From: Streptomyces sp. CB02414
GTDB lineage: Bacteria; Actinomycetota; Actinomycetes; Streptomycetales; Streptomycetaceae
Direction of reading: 5' to 3'
Length of the DNA stretch: 64,000 nt
Assembly: GCF_001905385.1 (NCBI RefSeq)
Contig: NZ_LIPF01000012.1
Span: forward strand, 124,001 to 188,000
In this document: piece by piece, positions 34,271 to 44,000 of the stretch
Position numbering within the stretch: the stretch's first letter is position 1
Layout of the letters: each line of letters opens with the position of its first letter
Program-made: the position numbers and the translations under genes
The notes under the pieces: model-generated
What the model saw: the letters and a program-made list of their open reading frames with translations, nothing else
Told to the model about the DNA's origin: nothing
The model's database searches: none

Positions 34271-37200
34271 GTGAGCCATGAAGCAGTCGTCCAGGCACGA
34301 ACAGCGGCAGGCGAGGGGGCCCTTCACGCGTCCGGCGCGGTGCGGGAAGCGGTGGCGCGCGCGTTGGAACTGGCGCCACACGAGCTGGACGACGACCGGG
34401 ACCTCTTCGAACTCGGTCTCGACTCACTGGCGTTGATGTCCCTGGTCGGCACCTGGCGTCGCGCGGGCAGCACGGTCACCTTCCAGGACCTCACCCGTAC
34501 GCCGACCCTCGGTGCCTGGACGGCCCTGCTCGCGCAGGAGAGCGCCGCAGGGACCGGCACCGCACCTCCCGCCACGGCCGGCCCGCCCGCCTCCAGCCAG
34601 GCGTCCGGCGTCGAGACGGAGCCCTTCCCGCTGGCGACGATGCAGCACGCCTACTGGGTCGGGCGCCAGGACGGCCAGCCGCTCGGTGGTGTCGCCGCCC
34701 ACTTCTACGTCGAGCTCGACGGCCACGACGTCGACCCCGACCGGCTCGGCACCGCCCTGCGTGCCCTGGTGCGCCGCCACGGCATGCTGCGGGCCGTCTT
34801 CGACGAGGACGGGCGGCAGCACTACGGCCCACCGGGGGACCCCCTCACCGTGTACGACCTGCGCCACCGCGACCCGGGCGGCGCCGAGACCGAACTGGAG
34901 CTGCTGCGCGAGCGCAACACCCACGCACGCCCCGACATCACCTCCGGCGACGTCTTCCGCGCGGCCCTGTGCCTGCTCCCCGAGGGGCGCACCCGGCTGC
35001 AGATCGACCTCGACATGATGGCCGGCGACGCGCTGAGCCTCAGGGTCCTCCTGTCCGACCTGCGCCGCCTCTACGACTGTCCCGATGACCAGCCCCGCGA
35101 ACTCGCCCTCGACTACCGGCGGTACCTCGCGGAACGCGACGCCCGGCGCAAGGCGGAACGCGAGCAGCACGCGGCCTGGTGGCGCGAACGCCTGCCCCAG
35201 CTGCCCCGCGCCCCGCGCCTGCCGACGACCGTCGACCCGCTGACCCCGGTCAGCGCCGACGACACCACGCTCGCCCACTCACGCCGCCTGCACCACTGGC
35301 TGGGACCCGCCGACAAGGCCGCCGTGATCAGCGCGGCACGACGGCACGGCATCACCCCCGCCGCCGCCCTCGCCACCGCGTTCGCCGAAGTCGTCGCCGC
35401 CTGGAGCGACAGCCGGCGCTTCCTGCTCAACCTCCCGCTCTTCGACCGGGAGATGATCACCGAGGACGTCGCCGGCCTGGTCGGCGACTTCAGCAGCTCG
35501 GTCCTGCTGGACGCGGACCTCGGCGCGTCCCTGCCGTTTTCCCGCCAGGCCCGCGGGCTTCAGGAACGCCTCCAGGAAGGCATCTCGCACGGCGCCTACG
35601 GCGGGGTGGAGGTGCTGCGCGACCTCGCACGCGCCGACGGAGCCCCCGTGCTGGCCCCGGTCGTCTACACCAGCGCCATCGGACTGGGCGAGATTTTCGA
35701 GCAGGACGTCCAGAAGTCCTTCGGCCGCCCCTCCTGGATCATCTCCCAGGGCCCCCAGGTCTACCTGGACGCGCAGGTCACCGAGCTGGACGGCGGCCTG
35801 CTTCTCAACTGGGACGTCCGCGACGGCGTGCTGGAGGCCGGGGTTCCGGACGCGGCGTTCGATGCGTATCGCCGCCTCATCACCCGCCTGACCACCGACC
35901 CCGACACCTGGTCCCGGCCGGTGGACGGCCTCCTCGCGCCCGACGTCCTGCCGCGACGTGCGGTGGCCGCCCTGCCGCCCACGCCACTGCCGGACCGCGC
36001 CCTGCACACCCGGTTCTTCCGGCTCGCCGAGACCGAGCCGGGTCGCGTCGCCGTCGTCCGCACCAGCGGCGACACCCTCACCTACGGCGAACTCGCCGAC
36101 ACCGCCCGCAGAATCACCGCGCTGCTGCGCGAGCACGGCGTGCAGGAGGGCGACACCGTCGCGCTGACCCTGCCCAAGGGCGCCGACCAAATCGCCGCCG
36201 TCCTCGGCATCCTGGCCGCGGGCGCCGCGTACGCCCCCGTGGGCGTCGAGCAGCCCACCGTGCGCCGCGAACGCATCCACTCCGTGGCCGGTGCCGTCGC
36301 CGTGCTCACCGACCGGGAGCACGCGCCGCTCTGCGAGGGGATCGCCACGGCCCCGGTACTTCTCCTGGAGGACGCCGGGACGCGGGAGCCCGCCCACGTG
36401 GTCCAGCCGGATCCCGCCCTGCCCGCCTACGTGCTGTTCACCTCCGGCTCCACGGGGTTGCCCAAGGGTGTCGAGGTGTCGCACCGCGCGGTCGTCAACA
36501 CGGTCGAGGCGATGGAGGAGCAGCTCGGCCTCGGCCCCGCCGACCGCACCCTGGCGATCTCCGCGCTCGACTTCGACCTCGCCACCTGGGACATCTTCAC
36601 CCCGTTGTCGCTCGGCGGACAGGTCGTCTCGATCGGTCAGGACCAACGCCGCGACGCCCACCACTGGGCCCGCCTGGTGCGCGAGCACGGTGTGACGCTG
36701 GTGCAGTGCGTGCCCGCCCTGCTGGACCTGCTGATGGCCGCCGGGGAGAACGACGGTCTCGGCGACTCCCTGCGCATGGTTCTGCTGGGCGGGGACTGGG
36801 TCGGCCTCGACCAGCCCCGCAGGCTGCGCGCTCTCGTGCCCGGCTGCCGATTCGTGGCGCTCGGCGGCATGACGGAGGCGGCCGTGCACTCCACGGTGTT
36901 CGAGGTCGAGGAGACCGACCCCGCCTGGAAGTCCGTGCCCTACGGTGTTCCGCTGCGCAACATGCGGGCCCGGGTCGTGGACGGACGGGGACGCGACTGC
37001 CCCGACCTCGTCCCCGGCGAGCTGTGGATCGGTGGACCCGGCGTGGCCAACGGGTACCGGGCCGACCCCGAGCGCACCGCCGAGCGCTTCGTCGAGCACG
37101 ACGGCGAACGCTGGTACCGCAGCGGCGACCTCGCCCGCTACCGGCCCGACGGCGTACTGGAGTTCCTGGGCCGCGCTGACCACCAGGTGAAGATCGGCGG

Positions 37201-40200
37201 CCACCGCATCGAACTCGGCGAGGTCGAGTCCGCCCTGGAGGACGACCCCGCCGTGCTGCACGCGGTCGCCTGCGTCCTGGACACCCCCGCACGGCACCTC
37301 GCCGCAGCCGTTTCCGCGGCCGTCTCCGCGCCCGGCGGCGCACCGGAGCCGGACCAGGTGCGGCTTCGGGCGGGACAGCGGCTTCCGGCCTACATGGTCC
37401 CCGAGCGCCTCGTCGTCCTGCGTGACCTTCCGCTGAACGCCAACGGCAAATTGGACCGGGCCGGCGTCCGCCGGATACTGACCGAGGCGGCCGGCGACGA
37501 CGGCCCCCGGACCTCCGCACCGGCCGGACGGGTGGAGACCGCGGTGGCGGCCATGTGGGCCGACCTGCTCGACGTGGCCGCAGTGGGCCGGGAGAGCAGC
37601 TTCTTCCTGCTCGGCGGCGACTCCCTCGTCGCGACCCGGATGATCGGCCGACTGCGTTCCGCCGGATTCCCCGGCGCCCGCGTCGCTGACCTCTTCGCCC
37701 ACCCCGTGCTCCAGCACTTCTGCCAGACGCTGCGCCCCGAGGAGGGGAAGCTCGCCGGGACGGAACCCGCCTCCGTCCTGGCCACCGACCCCGACCACTC
37801 CCACGAGCCCTTCCCGCTCACGGACGTCCAGGCCGCCTACCACACGGGCCGCGACCCCCGCTTCACCCTCGGCGGCGTCGGCACCTGGCACTACACGGAG
37901 TTCGACGGCACGGACGTCGACCTCGACCGGCTGGAACGCGCCTGGAACACCCTCGTCCGACGGCACGGCATGCTCCGCGCGGTCGTGGCGGACGGACACC
38001 AGCGCGTCCTGCCCGACGTACCGCCCCTGCGCATACCGGTGGCGGACGTCCCGGCCCACGACGACGCCGTCGCGGCGCTGGCCGGCCTGCGCACCCGCCT
38101 GTCCCAGCAGGTACGCGACCCCGCCCGGTGGCCCCTCTTCGCCATCGAGGCGGTGCGCTACCAGGACGGCGGCACTCTGCGTACCCGAATCGGCGTAGGA
38201 CTGGACTACCTGGTCCTGGACGCCCTCTCCATCACCACGCTCTACGCCGAACTCAACGCGCTCTACGCCGACCCCGAGCACGAACTCCCGCCCGTCGACG
38301 TCTCCTTCCGTGACTACCTGACCGGTCTGCCCGCCGATCCGGACTCGGCCGAGCGGGCCCGCGCCCACTGGCGGACGCGGCTGTCCGAACTGCCGCCCCC
38401 GCCCCCGCTGCCCCTCGACCGGGACCCCGCGGCCCTCGACGCGCCCGTTTTCACCCGGCGCCGGCTGAGCCTGCCCGCAGACGACTGGCAGACCGTCAAG
38501 CGGGACGCGGCCCGGAACGGACTCACGCCGTCCACCGTCCTGCTGGCCCTGTACGCGGAGGTCCTGGCCGCCTGGAGCGGCGCCGACGCGCTGACCGTCA
38601 CGCTCACCCTCTTCAACCGCCGGGACGTCCACCCCCACATCCACCGTGTACTGGGCGACTTCACCTCGCTCTCCCTGGCCGGGCACCGACGCGACGGTAC
38701 GACCTGGCTGGCGGCGGCCGGAGCACTGCAACGCCGCCAGGCGGAGGACCTGGACCACCTGAACGTCCCGATCGACTGGCTGCTGCGCGAGTTCGGCCGA
38801 CGTACGGGCACCGTGGACGCTGCCGCGCCCGTGGTGTTCACCAGCGCCATCGGTGTCGGCGACGCGACCCTGGTCGGCACGGGCACCGGCTTTCCCGCCA
38901 AGGTCTGGGGCATCTCGCAGTCCCCCCAGGTGTGTCTGGACAACCAGGTCACCGAGGAGTCCGGGAACCTGGTCGTCACCTGGGACGCCGTCGAGGAACT
39001 CTTCCCCGCAGGCGTGCTGGACGCGATGTTCGACGCCTACGGAAGGCTGCTGCGGTACGCCGCCGCCGGTGACTGGGACGCGCCGCTGCCCGACCTGCTG
39101 CCCGCGTCCCACTACGAACGGCGTGCCGTCGCCGCGAGGGAGGCCGCCCTGGAACCGGTGGTCCCGCGCCCGCTGCACGAGGCGTTCTTCGCTCACGCCG
39201 AGGCCACTCCCGACCGCACCGCCCTCGTCACGACGGCCGGGGAGGAGGTGACCTACGGAACCCTCGCCGACCAGGCGCTGCGCACGGCCGCCGCACTCGG
39301 TGACGCGGGCGTCGTCCCGGGCGAACTCGTCGCGGTCACCGTGCCCAAAGGGCCGGAGCAGATCGCCGCGGTCCTCGGCGTCCTCGCGGCCGGTGCCGCC
39401 TACGTACCGCTGAGTCTCGAACAGCCCGCCGCACGGCTGGAACGGGTACACGCCACCGCCGGGTTCCGCGTCGTGGTGGGCGACTGGCCCGCCCAGGGAA
39501 GGACGGCTCCCCGCGCCCTGTCCGTCACGGGCACGCGGAACCACGAGCCGCTGCCGGCCCCCTGGAAGGTACTTCCCGACGCACTCGCCTACGTCATCTT
39601 CACGAGCGGGTCCACCGGTGAGCCCAAGGGCGTCCAGATCACCCACGCGGCCGCCTGGAACACGATCGCGGACGTCAACACCCGGCACGGCATCGGCGCG
39701 GACGACCGCGTGTTCGCCCTGTCCGCGCTGGACTTCGACCTCTCCGTGTACGACGTCTTCGGGCTGCTCGCCGCCGGCGGATCCCTCCTGCTGCCCACCG
39801 ACGAGCAGCGCCGTGAACCGGCCCGCTGGCCGAGTCTGCTCGACCGGTTCGGCGTGACTGTCTGGAACACCGTGCCGGCCCTGCTCGACCTTCTCCTCGA
39901 CGCCGACGAGCAGGAGACACCGGAGGTGTCGGAGTGCGCCCGCCTCGCGGGGCTGCGGACGGCACTGGTCTCCGGTGACTGGATCGGGCTCGACCTGCCC
40001 GGCCGGCTACGCGAACGCACTGCACGGAGCTGCGCCTTCGTCGCCATGGGCGGCGCGACCGAGGCTGCCATCTGGTCCAACACGCTCACCGTCGAGGAAC
40101 CGGACCCCCGGTGGGTCTCCATCCCCTACGGCCGCCCGCTGACCGGGCAGCACTATCGCGTGGTCGACCGGCACGGGCGGGACTGCCCCGACTGGACGCC

Positions 40201-41008
40201 CGGCGAACTGTGGATCGGCGGCGGGGGACTGGCCGTCGGATACCTCGCCGACCCGGCCCGCACCGCCGAGAAGTTCGTCGAACAGGACGGGCGGCGCTGG
40301 TACCGGACCGGTGACCTGGGCCGCTTCCGGGGAGACGGGCTGATCGAGTTCCTCGGCCGCCTCGACAGCCAGCTGAAGATCGCCGGCCACCGCATCGAGG
40401 CCGGCGAGATCGAGGCCGCGCTGGAGTCCCACCCCGGCGTCGCCCGGGCCGCCGTCGTGGCCGTGGGGGAGCGCACCGCCAAGCGTCTGGCCGCCTTCGC
40501 CGTGCCGAACGAGCCGACGTCGCACGCTGAGCCCGGCGGGCCCGTGGAGGCGGAGACGACCGTGCGGGACGCGGACCTCACGGAAAGCCTCTTCGCCCAG
40601 CTGGCAGAGCGAGTACCCGTCTACGCGATCCCCTCCCGTATTCAGCTGCTGCCCGCCCTGCCGCTCACCGCGAACGGCAAGGTCGACCGGAGCGCCCTCG
40701 CGGCCATGGCGGAACCCGACACCGCGCCGGCCGAGACCGAACCGCCGCGCGGAGAGACCGAGACGGCCGTCGCCGGCCTCTGGAGCGAGTACCTGCCGCA
40801 CTGGGCACCGGACCGCACCGCCAACTTCTTCGCCGCGGGCGGCGACAGCCTCACCGCCCTGCGCCTGCTCACCGCGATCGAGCGCCGCCTCGGGGCCGCC
40901 GTGCCCGTCCGGCGCTTCTTCGCCGCACCCACCGTCGCCGCGCTGGCCGCGGACATCACTCGAACGCTCGCGGCCCACGCGACCGCCTACGAGACCGGAG
41001 AGCTGTGA
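34271..41008 (+). CDS. Nonribosomal peptide synthetase 1: ArCP-Cy-A-PCP-Cy-A-PCP
   Basis: 2245 residues from GTG 34271 (GGAAGG upstream); in-frame sequence before it crosses the Zur box and is not coding. Order: aryl carrier protein (20-95, Ser52 in LGLDSL); heterocyclisation domain Cy1 (117-545, DMMAGDALS near 248); A1 (580-1060, FTSGSTGLPKG, YRSGDLARY, ANGKLD); PCP1 (Ser1118, GGDSL); Cy2 (1178-1600, DYLVLDALS near 1312); A2 (1630-2135, FTSGSTGEPKG, YRTGDLGRF); PCP2 (Ser2193). Reading the binding-pocket positions by eye gives A2 DLYNLSMI, near the cysteine code, but A1 about DLWQLGLV, which is not the cysteine code. It would condense and cyclise two residues onto salicylate. Like HMWP2 of yersiniabactin but with an A domain in each module. 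Confidence 0.93.
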   Translation: MSHEAVVQARTAAGEGALHASGAVREAVARALELAPHELDDDRDLFELGLDSLALMSLVGTWRRAGSTVTFQDLTRTPTLGAWTALLAQESAAGTGTAPPATAGPPASSQASGVETEPFPLATMQHAYWVGRQDGQPLGGVAAHFYVELDGHDVDPDRLGTALRALVRRHGMLRAVFDEDGRQHYGPPGDPLTVYDLRHRDPGGAETELELLRERNTHARPDITSGDVFRAALCLLPEGRTRLQIDLDMMAGDALSLRVLLSDLRRLYDCPDDQPRELALDYRRYLAERDARRKAEREQHAAWWRERLPQLPRAPRLPTTVDPLTPVSADDTTLAHSRRLHHWLGPADKAAVISAARRHGITPAAALATAFAEVVAAWSDSRRFLLNLPLFDREMITEDVAGLVGDFSSSVLLDADLGASLPFSRQARGLQERLQEGISHGAYGGVEVLRDLARADGAPVLAPVVYTSAIGLGEIFEQDVQKSFGRPSWIISQGPQVYLDAQVTELDGGLLLNWDVRDGVLEAGVPDAAFDAYRRLITRLTTDPDTWSRPVDGLLAPDVLPRRAVAALPPTPLPDRALHTRFFRLAETEPGRVAVVRTSGDTLTYGELADTARRITALLREHGVQEGDTVALTLPKGADQIAAVLGILAAGAAYAPVGVEQPTVRRERIHSVAGAVAVLTDREHAPLCEGIATAPVLLLEDAGTREPAHVVQPDPALPAYVLFTSGSTGLPKGVEVSHRAVVNTVEAMEEQLGLGPADRTLAISALDFDLATWDIFTPLSLGGQVVSIGQDQRRDAHHWARLVREHGVTLVQCVPALLDLLMAAGENDGLGDSLRMVLLGGDWVGLDQPRRLRALVPGCRFVALGGMTEAAVHSTVFEVEETDPAWKSVPYGVPLRNMRARVVDGRGRDCPDLVPGELWIGGPGVANGYRADPERTAERFVEHDGERWYRSGDLARYRPDGVLEFLGRADHQVKIGGHRIELGEVESALEDDPAVLHAVACVLDTPARHLAAAVSAAVSAPGGAPEPDQVRLRAGQRLPAYMVPERLVVLRDLPLNANGKLDRAGVRRILTEAAGDDGPRTSAPAGRVETAVAAMWADLLDVAAVGRESSFFLLGGDSLVATRMIGRLRSAGFPGARVADLFAHPVLQHFCQTLRPEEGKLAGTEPASVLATDPDHSHEPFPLTDVQAAYHTGRDPRFTLGGVGTWHYTEFDGTDVDLDRLERAWNTLVRRHGMLRAVVADGHQRVLPDVPPLRIPVADVPAHDDAVAALAGLRTRLSQQVRDPARWPLFAIEAVRYQDGGTLRTRIGVGLDYLVLDALSITTLYAELNALYADPEHELPPVDVSFRDYLTGLPADPDSAERARAHWRTRLSELPPPPPLPLDRDPAALDAPVFTRRRLSLPADDWQTVKRDAARNGLTPSTVLLALYAEVLAAWSGADALTVTLTLFNRRDVHPHIHRVLGDFTSLSLAGHRRDGTTWLAAAGALQRRQAEDLDHLNVPIDWLLREFGRRTGTVDAAAPVVFTSAIGVGDATLVGTGTGFPAKVWGISQSPQVCLDNQVTEESGNLVVTWDAVEELFPAGVLDAMFDAYGRLLRYAAAGDWDAPLPDLLPASHYERRAVAAREAALEPVVPRPLHEAFFAHAEATPDRTALVTTAGEEVTYGTLADQALRTAAALGDAGVVPGELVAVTVPKGPEQIAAVLGVLAAGAAYVPLSLEQPAARLERVHATAGFRVVVGDWPAQGRTAPRALSVTGTRNHEPLPAPWKVLPDALAYVIFTSGSTGEPKGVQITHAAAWNTIADVNTRHGIGADDRVFALSALDFDLSVYDVFGLLAAGGSLLLPTDEQRREPARWPSLLDRFGVTVWNTVPALLDLLLDADEQETPEVSECARLAGLRTALVSGDWIGLDLPGRLRERTARSCAFVAMGGATEAAIWSNTLTVEEPDPRWVSIPYGRPLTGQHYRVVDRHGRDCPDWTPGELWIGGGGLAVGYLADPARTAEKFVEQDGRRWYRTGDLGRFRGDGLIEFLGRLDSQLKIAGHRIEAGEIEAALESHPGVARAAVVAVGERTAKRLAAFAVPNEPTSHAEPGGPVEAETTVRDADLTESLFAQLAERVPVYAIPSRIQLLPALPLTANGKVDRSALAAMAEPDTAPAETEPPRGETETAVAGLWSEYLPHWAPDRTANFFAAGGDSLTALRLLTAIERRLGAAVPVRRFFAAPTVAALAADITRTLAAHATAYETGEL

Positions 41009-44000
41009 ACATCGCTGAACTGCTGGCCCGTTACGCCGACGACGGCGTGGTGCTGTGGGCCCAGGACGGACAACTGCGCTTCCGCGCCCCCCAGGGCCGG
41101 CTCACCGACACCCACCGGACCGAACTGCGCACCCACAAGGAAGCCATCCTGCGCCACCTGGAGGCGCGGGAACCCGCGCTGCGCGCCGACCCGGAACGCC
41201 GCCACGAGCCCTTCCCGCTGACGGACATCCAGGCCGCCTACCTCATCGGCCGCACCGACGCCTACGCCTACGGCGGTGTCGGCTGCCACGCCTACGTCGA
41301 ACTGGAATACCCCGACCTCGACGTGGACCACGTCACCGGCGTGTGGCGGGAACTGGTCCAGCGGCACGACATGCTCCGCGCCGTCATCCACCACGACGGC
41401 TACCAGCAGGTCCTGGCCGACGTACCCGACCTCAGCATCGACGCCGACGACCTGACCGGCCTCCCGCCGACCGAAGCCGAGGCGGAGGTGGAGCACACCC
41501 GGGCGAGACTGTCCGCCCGCGAGACGCCCACCGACCAGTGGCCGCTCTTCGAGGTCCACGTGAGCCGGACCGCCGAGCGGGCAGTGCTCCACCTCGCCTT
41601 CGACATGCTGGTCGTCGACCACGCCAGCCTGCGCATCCTGCTCGCCGAGTTCCAGCGCCGCCACGGCGGTGAGCCCCTCACCGAGGCACCGCGGATCACC
41701 TTTCGCGACTACGTCCTGGCCCGCCGCGCCCTCACCGAGACCGACGCGTACACCCACGACCGCGCCTACTGGACCGAGCGGCTCGACACCCTGCCGCCCG
41801 CGCCCGAACTCCCCCTCGCCGAAGCCTGGGAGGCGGGCGTCAGCGACCCGCGGGAGACGGCTCACCCCTCCGCTCCGGCCGAGTCGGGGACCTTCCGCCG
41901 GCTGGAGGTTCTGCTGCCCGCGGCAGAACGGGACCGCCTCACCGAGCGGGCCGCACGACGAGGACTCACCCTCTCCACGGCGCTGCTCACCGCGTACGCC
42001 GAGACGGTCGGCCGCTGGTCGCGCGCCGGCCGGTTCACGCTCAACGTACCGACGGTGGACCGGCCCGACCTGCACGAGGACATCGGCCGCCTCGTGGGCG
42101 ACTTCACCTCGCTCGAACTGCTCGCCGTGGACCTGGACGCCCCGGCCGCCTTCGCCGAACGGACGCGGCTCCTCGGGGAGCAGCTCCTGAATGACCTCGC
42201 GCACCCCCTGTTCACGGGCTCGGAGGTGCTCGCCGAGCTGTCCCGCCGGGCCGGGGGACCGGTGCTGATGCCGGTGGTCTTCACCAGCGCCCTGGGATCG
42301 GGCGCCACCTCAGAGGGTGTGCCCCCCGAGGTGACGTACGCCGTGACCCGGACACCGCAGGTCTGGCTCGACTGCCAGGTCATGCACCGCGGCGACACGC
42401 TGAGCCTGTCCTGGGACATCCGCGAGGGCGCCCTCGCCCACGGTGTCGCCGACGCGATGTTCGAGGCGTACACGGGCCTCGTGCGGACCCTGTCGGCCGA
42501 GGGCGCGGCAGGCGACGCCGCCTGGGACGCCCCGGCCGGCATCACGCTGCCCGAGGACCAGGCCGAGCGACGGAACGCCGTCAACGCGACCGCGGGACCG
42601 CTGCCGGACTCCCTGCTCCACGAACCGGTCCTCGCCCAGGCCCGGATCACACCGGACGCGATCGCGGTCCGCACTCCGGAACTGACCCTCACCTACCAGC
42701 AGCTCGTCGCCCGTGCCACCGCCGTGGCCGAAGCACTGACGGCGGCAGGACTGCGGGCCGGTGAGCCCGTGGCCATCTGGGCGGACAAGGGATGGGAGCA
42801 GGTCGTCGCGGTCTTCGGCACGCTGATGGCGGGCGGCGCCTACCTCCCCGTGGACACGGCCCAGCCGCCGGCCCGCCGGGACACGATCATCGCGGACGCG
42901 GGTGTCCGCACGGTCCTCACCCAGTCCTGGCTCGCCGAGATCGACGACCTCCCGGAAGGCGTCACGCCGGTCGCCATCGACCTCCTGCCCCAGGACGCGC
43001 AGGCAGCGCCCGCCGCGAGCGCAATCCCGCGCGGCCCGGACGATCTCGCGTACATCATCTACACCTCGGGCTCCACCGGTACGCCCAAGGGCGTGATGAT
43101 CAGTCATCGGGCGGCCCTCAACACCGTCGAGGACGTCAACCGCCGCTTCGGTGTCACCGAACGCGACCGTGTCCTCGGCATCGCGGGACTCGGCTTCGAC
43201 CTGTCCGTGTACGACTTGTTCGGGCCGCTCGCCGTGGGCGCCTGTCTCGTCCTGCCCGCCGCCGACCGGCGCGGCGACCCCTCCCACTGGGCCGAACTCG
43301 TCCGGGACTTCGGAGTCACCGTGTGGAACTCGGTCCCCGGCCAGCTCCACATGCTGTGCGACTGGCTGCGCTCCGAGCCCCCGGCCGACGACGCCTCACT
43401 CCGACTCGCGCTGATATCCGGCGACTGGATACCCGTCGCCCTGCCGGACCAGGCCCGTGAGCTGCTCCCCGGCCTTGAGGTCATCTCCCTCGGCGGTGCC
43501 ACCGAGGGCTCCATCTGGTCCATCGCCCACGCCGTCGACGCCGTGGACACGGCCCGGCCGAGCATCCCGTACGGCAGGCCCCTGACCAACCAGACCTTCG
43601 CCGTACTCGACCGGCACCTGCGGGCACGGCCCGAATGGGTGCCGGGGGAGCTGTTCATCGGCGGCGCCGGTGTCGCACTGGGCTACTTCGGCGACGAGAG
43701 CCGCACGGCGGAGCGGTTCCTCACCGACCCGGCGACCGGACAGCGGCTCTACCGCACCGGTGACCTGGGGCGGTACCTTCCCGACGGCACCATCGAGTTC
43801 CTGGGCCGCGAGGACGCCCAGATCAAGATCCGCGGCTACCGGGTCGAACTCGCCGAGGTGGAAGCCGCCGTACAGGCCCACCCGGAGGTCGCGGCGGGCG
43901 CCGTCATCGTGGACGACTCGGCGGCCGGCGGCCGGCGCCTGGCCGCGTTCGTGGAGACGGCCCGCAAGGACGGCCCGCCCGACGCGGACGCCGGCAGCGC

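Noticed and set aside
35279..39688. 1469-codon open frame on the minus strand across NRPS 1
   Set aside because: Antisense of NRPS with Gly/Val/Arg-biased nonsense; high-G+C DNA keeps shadow frames open.
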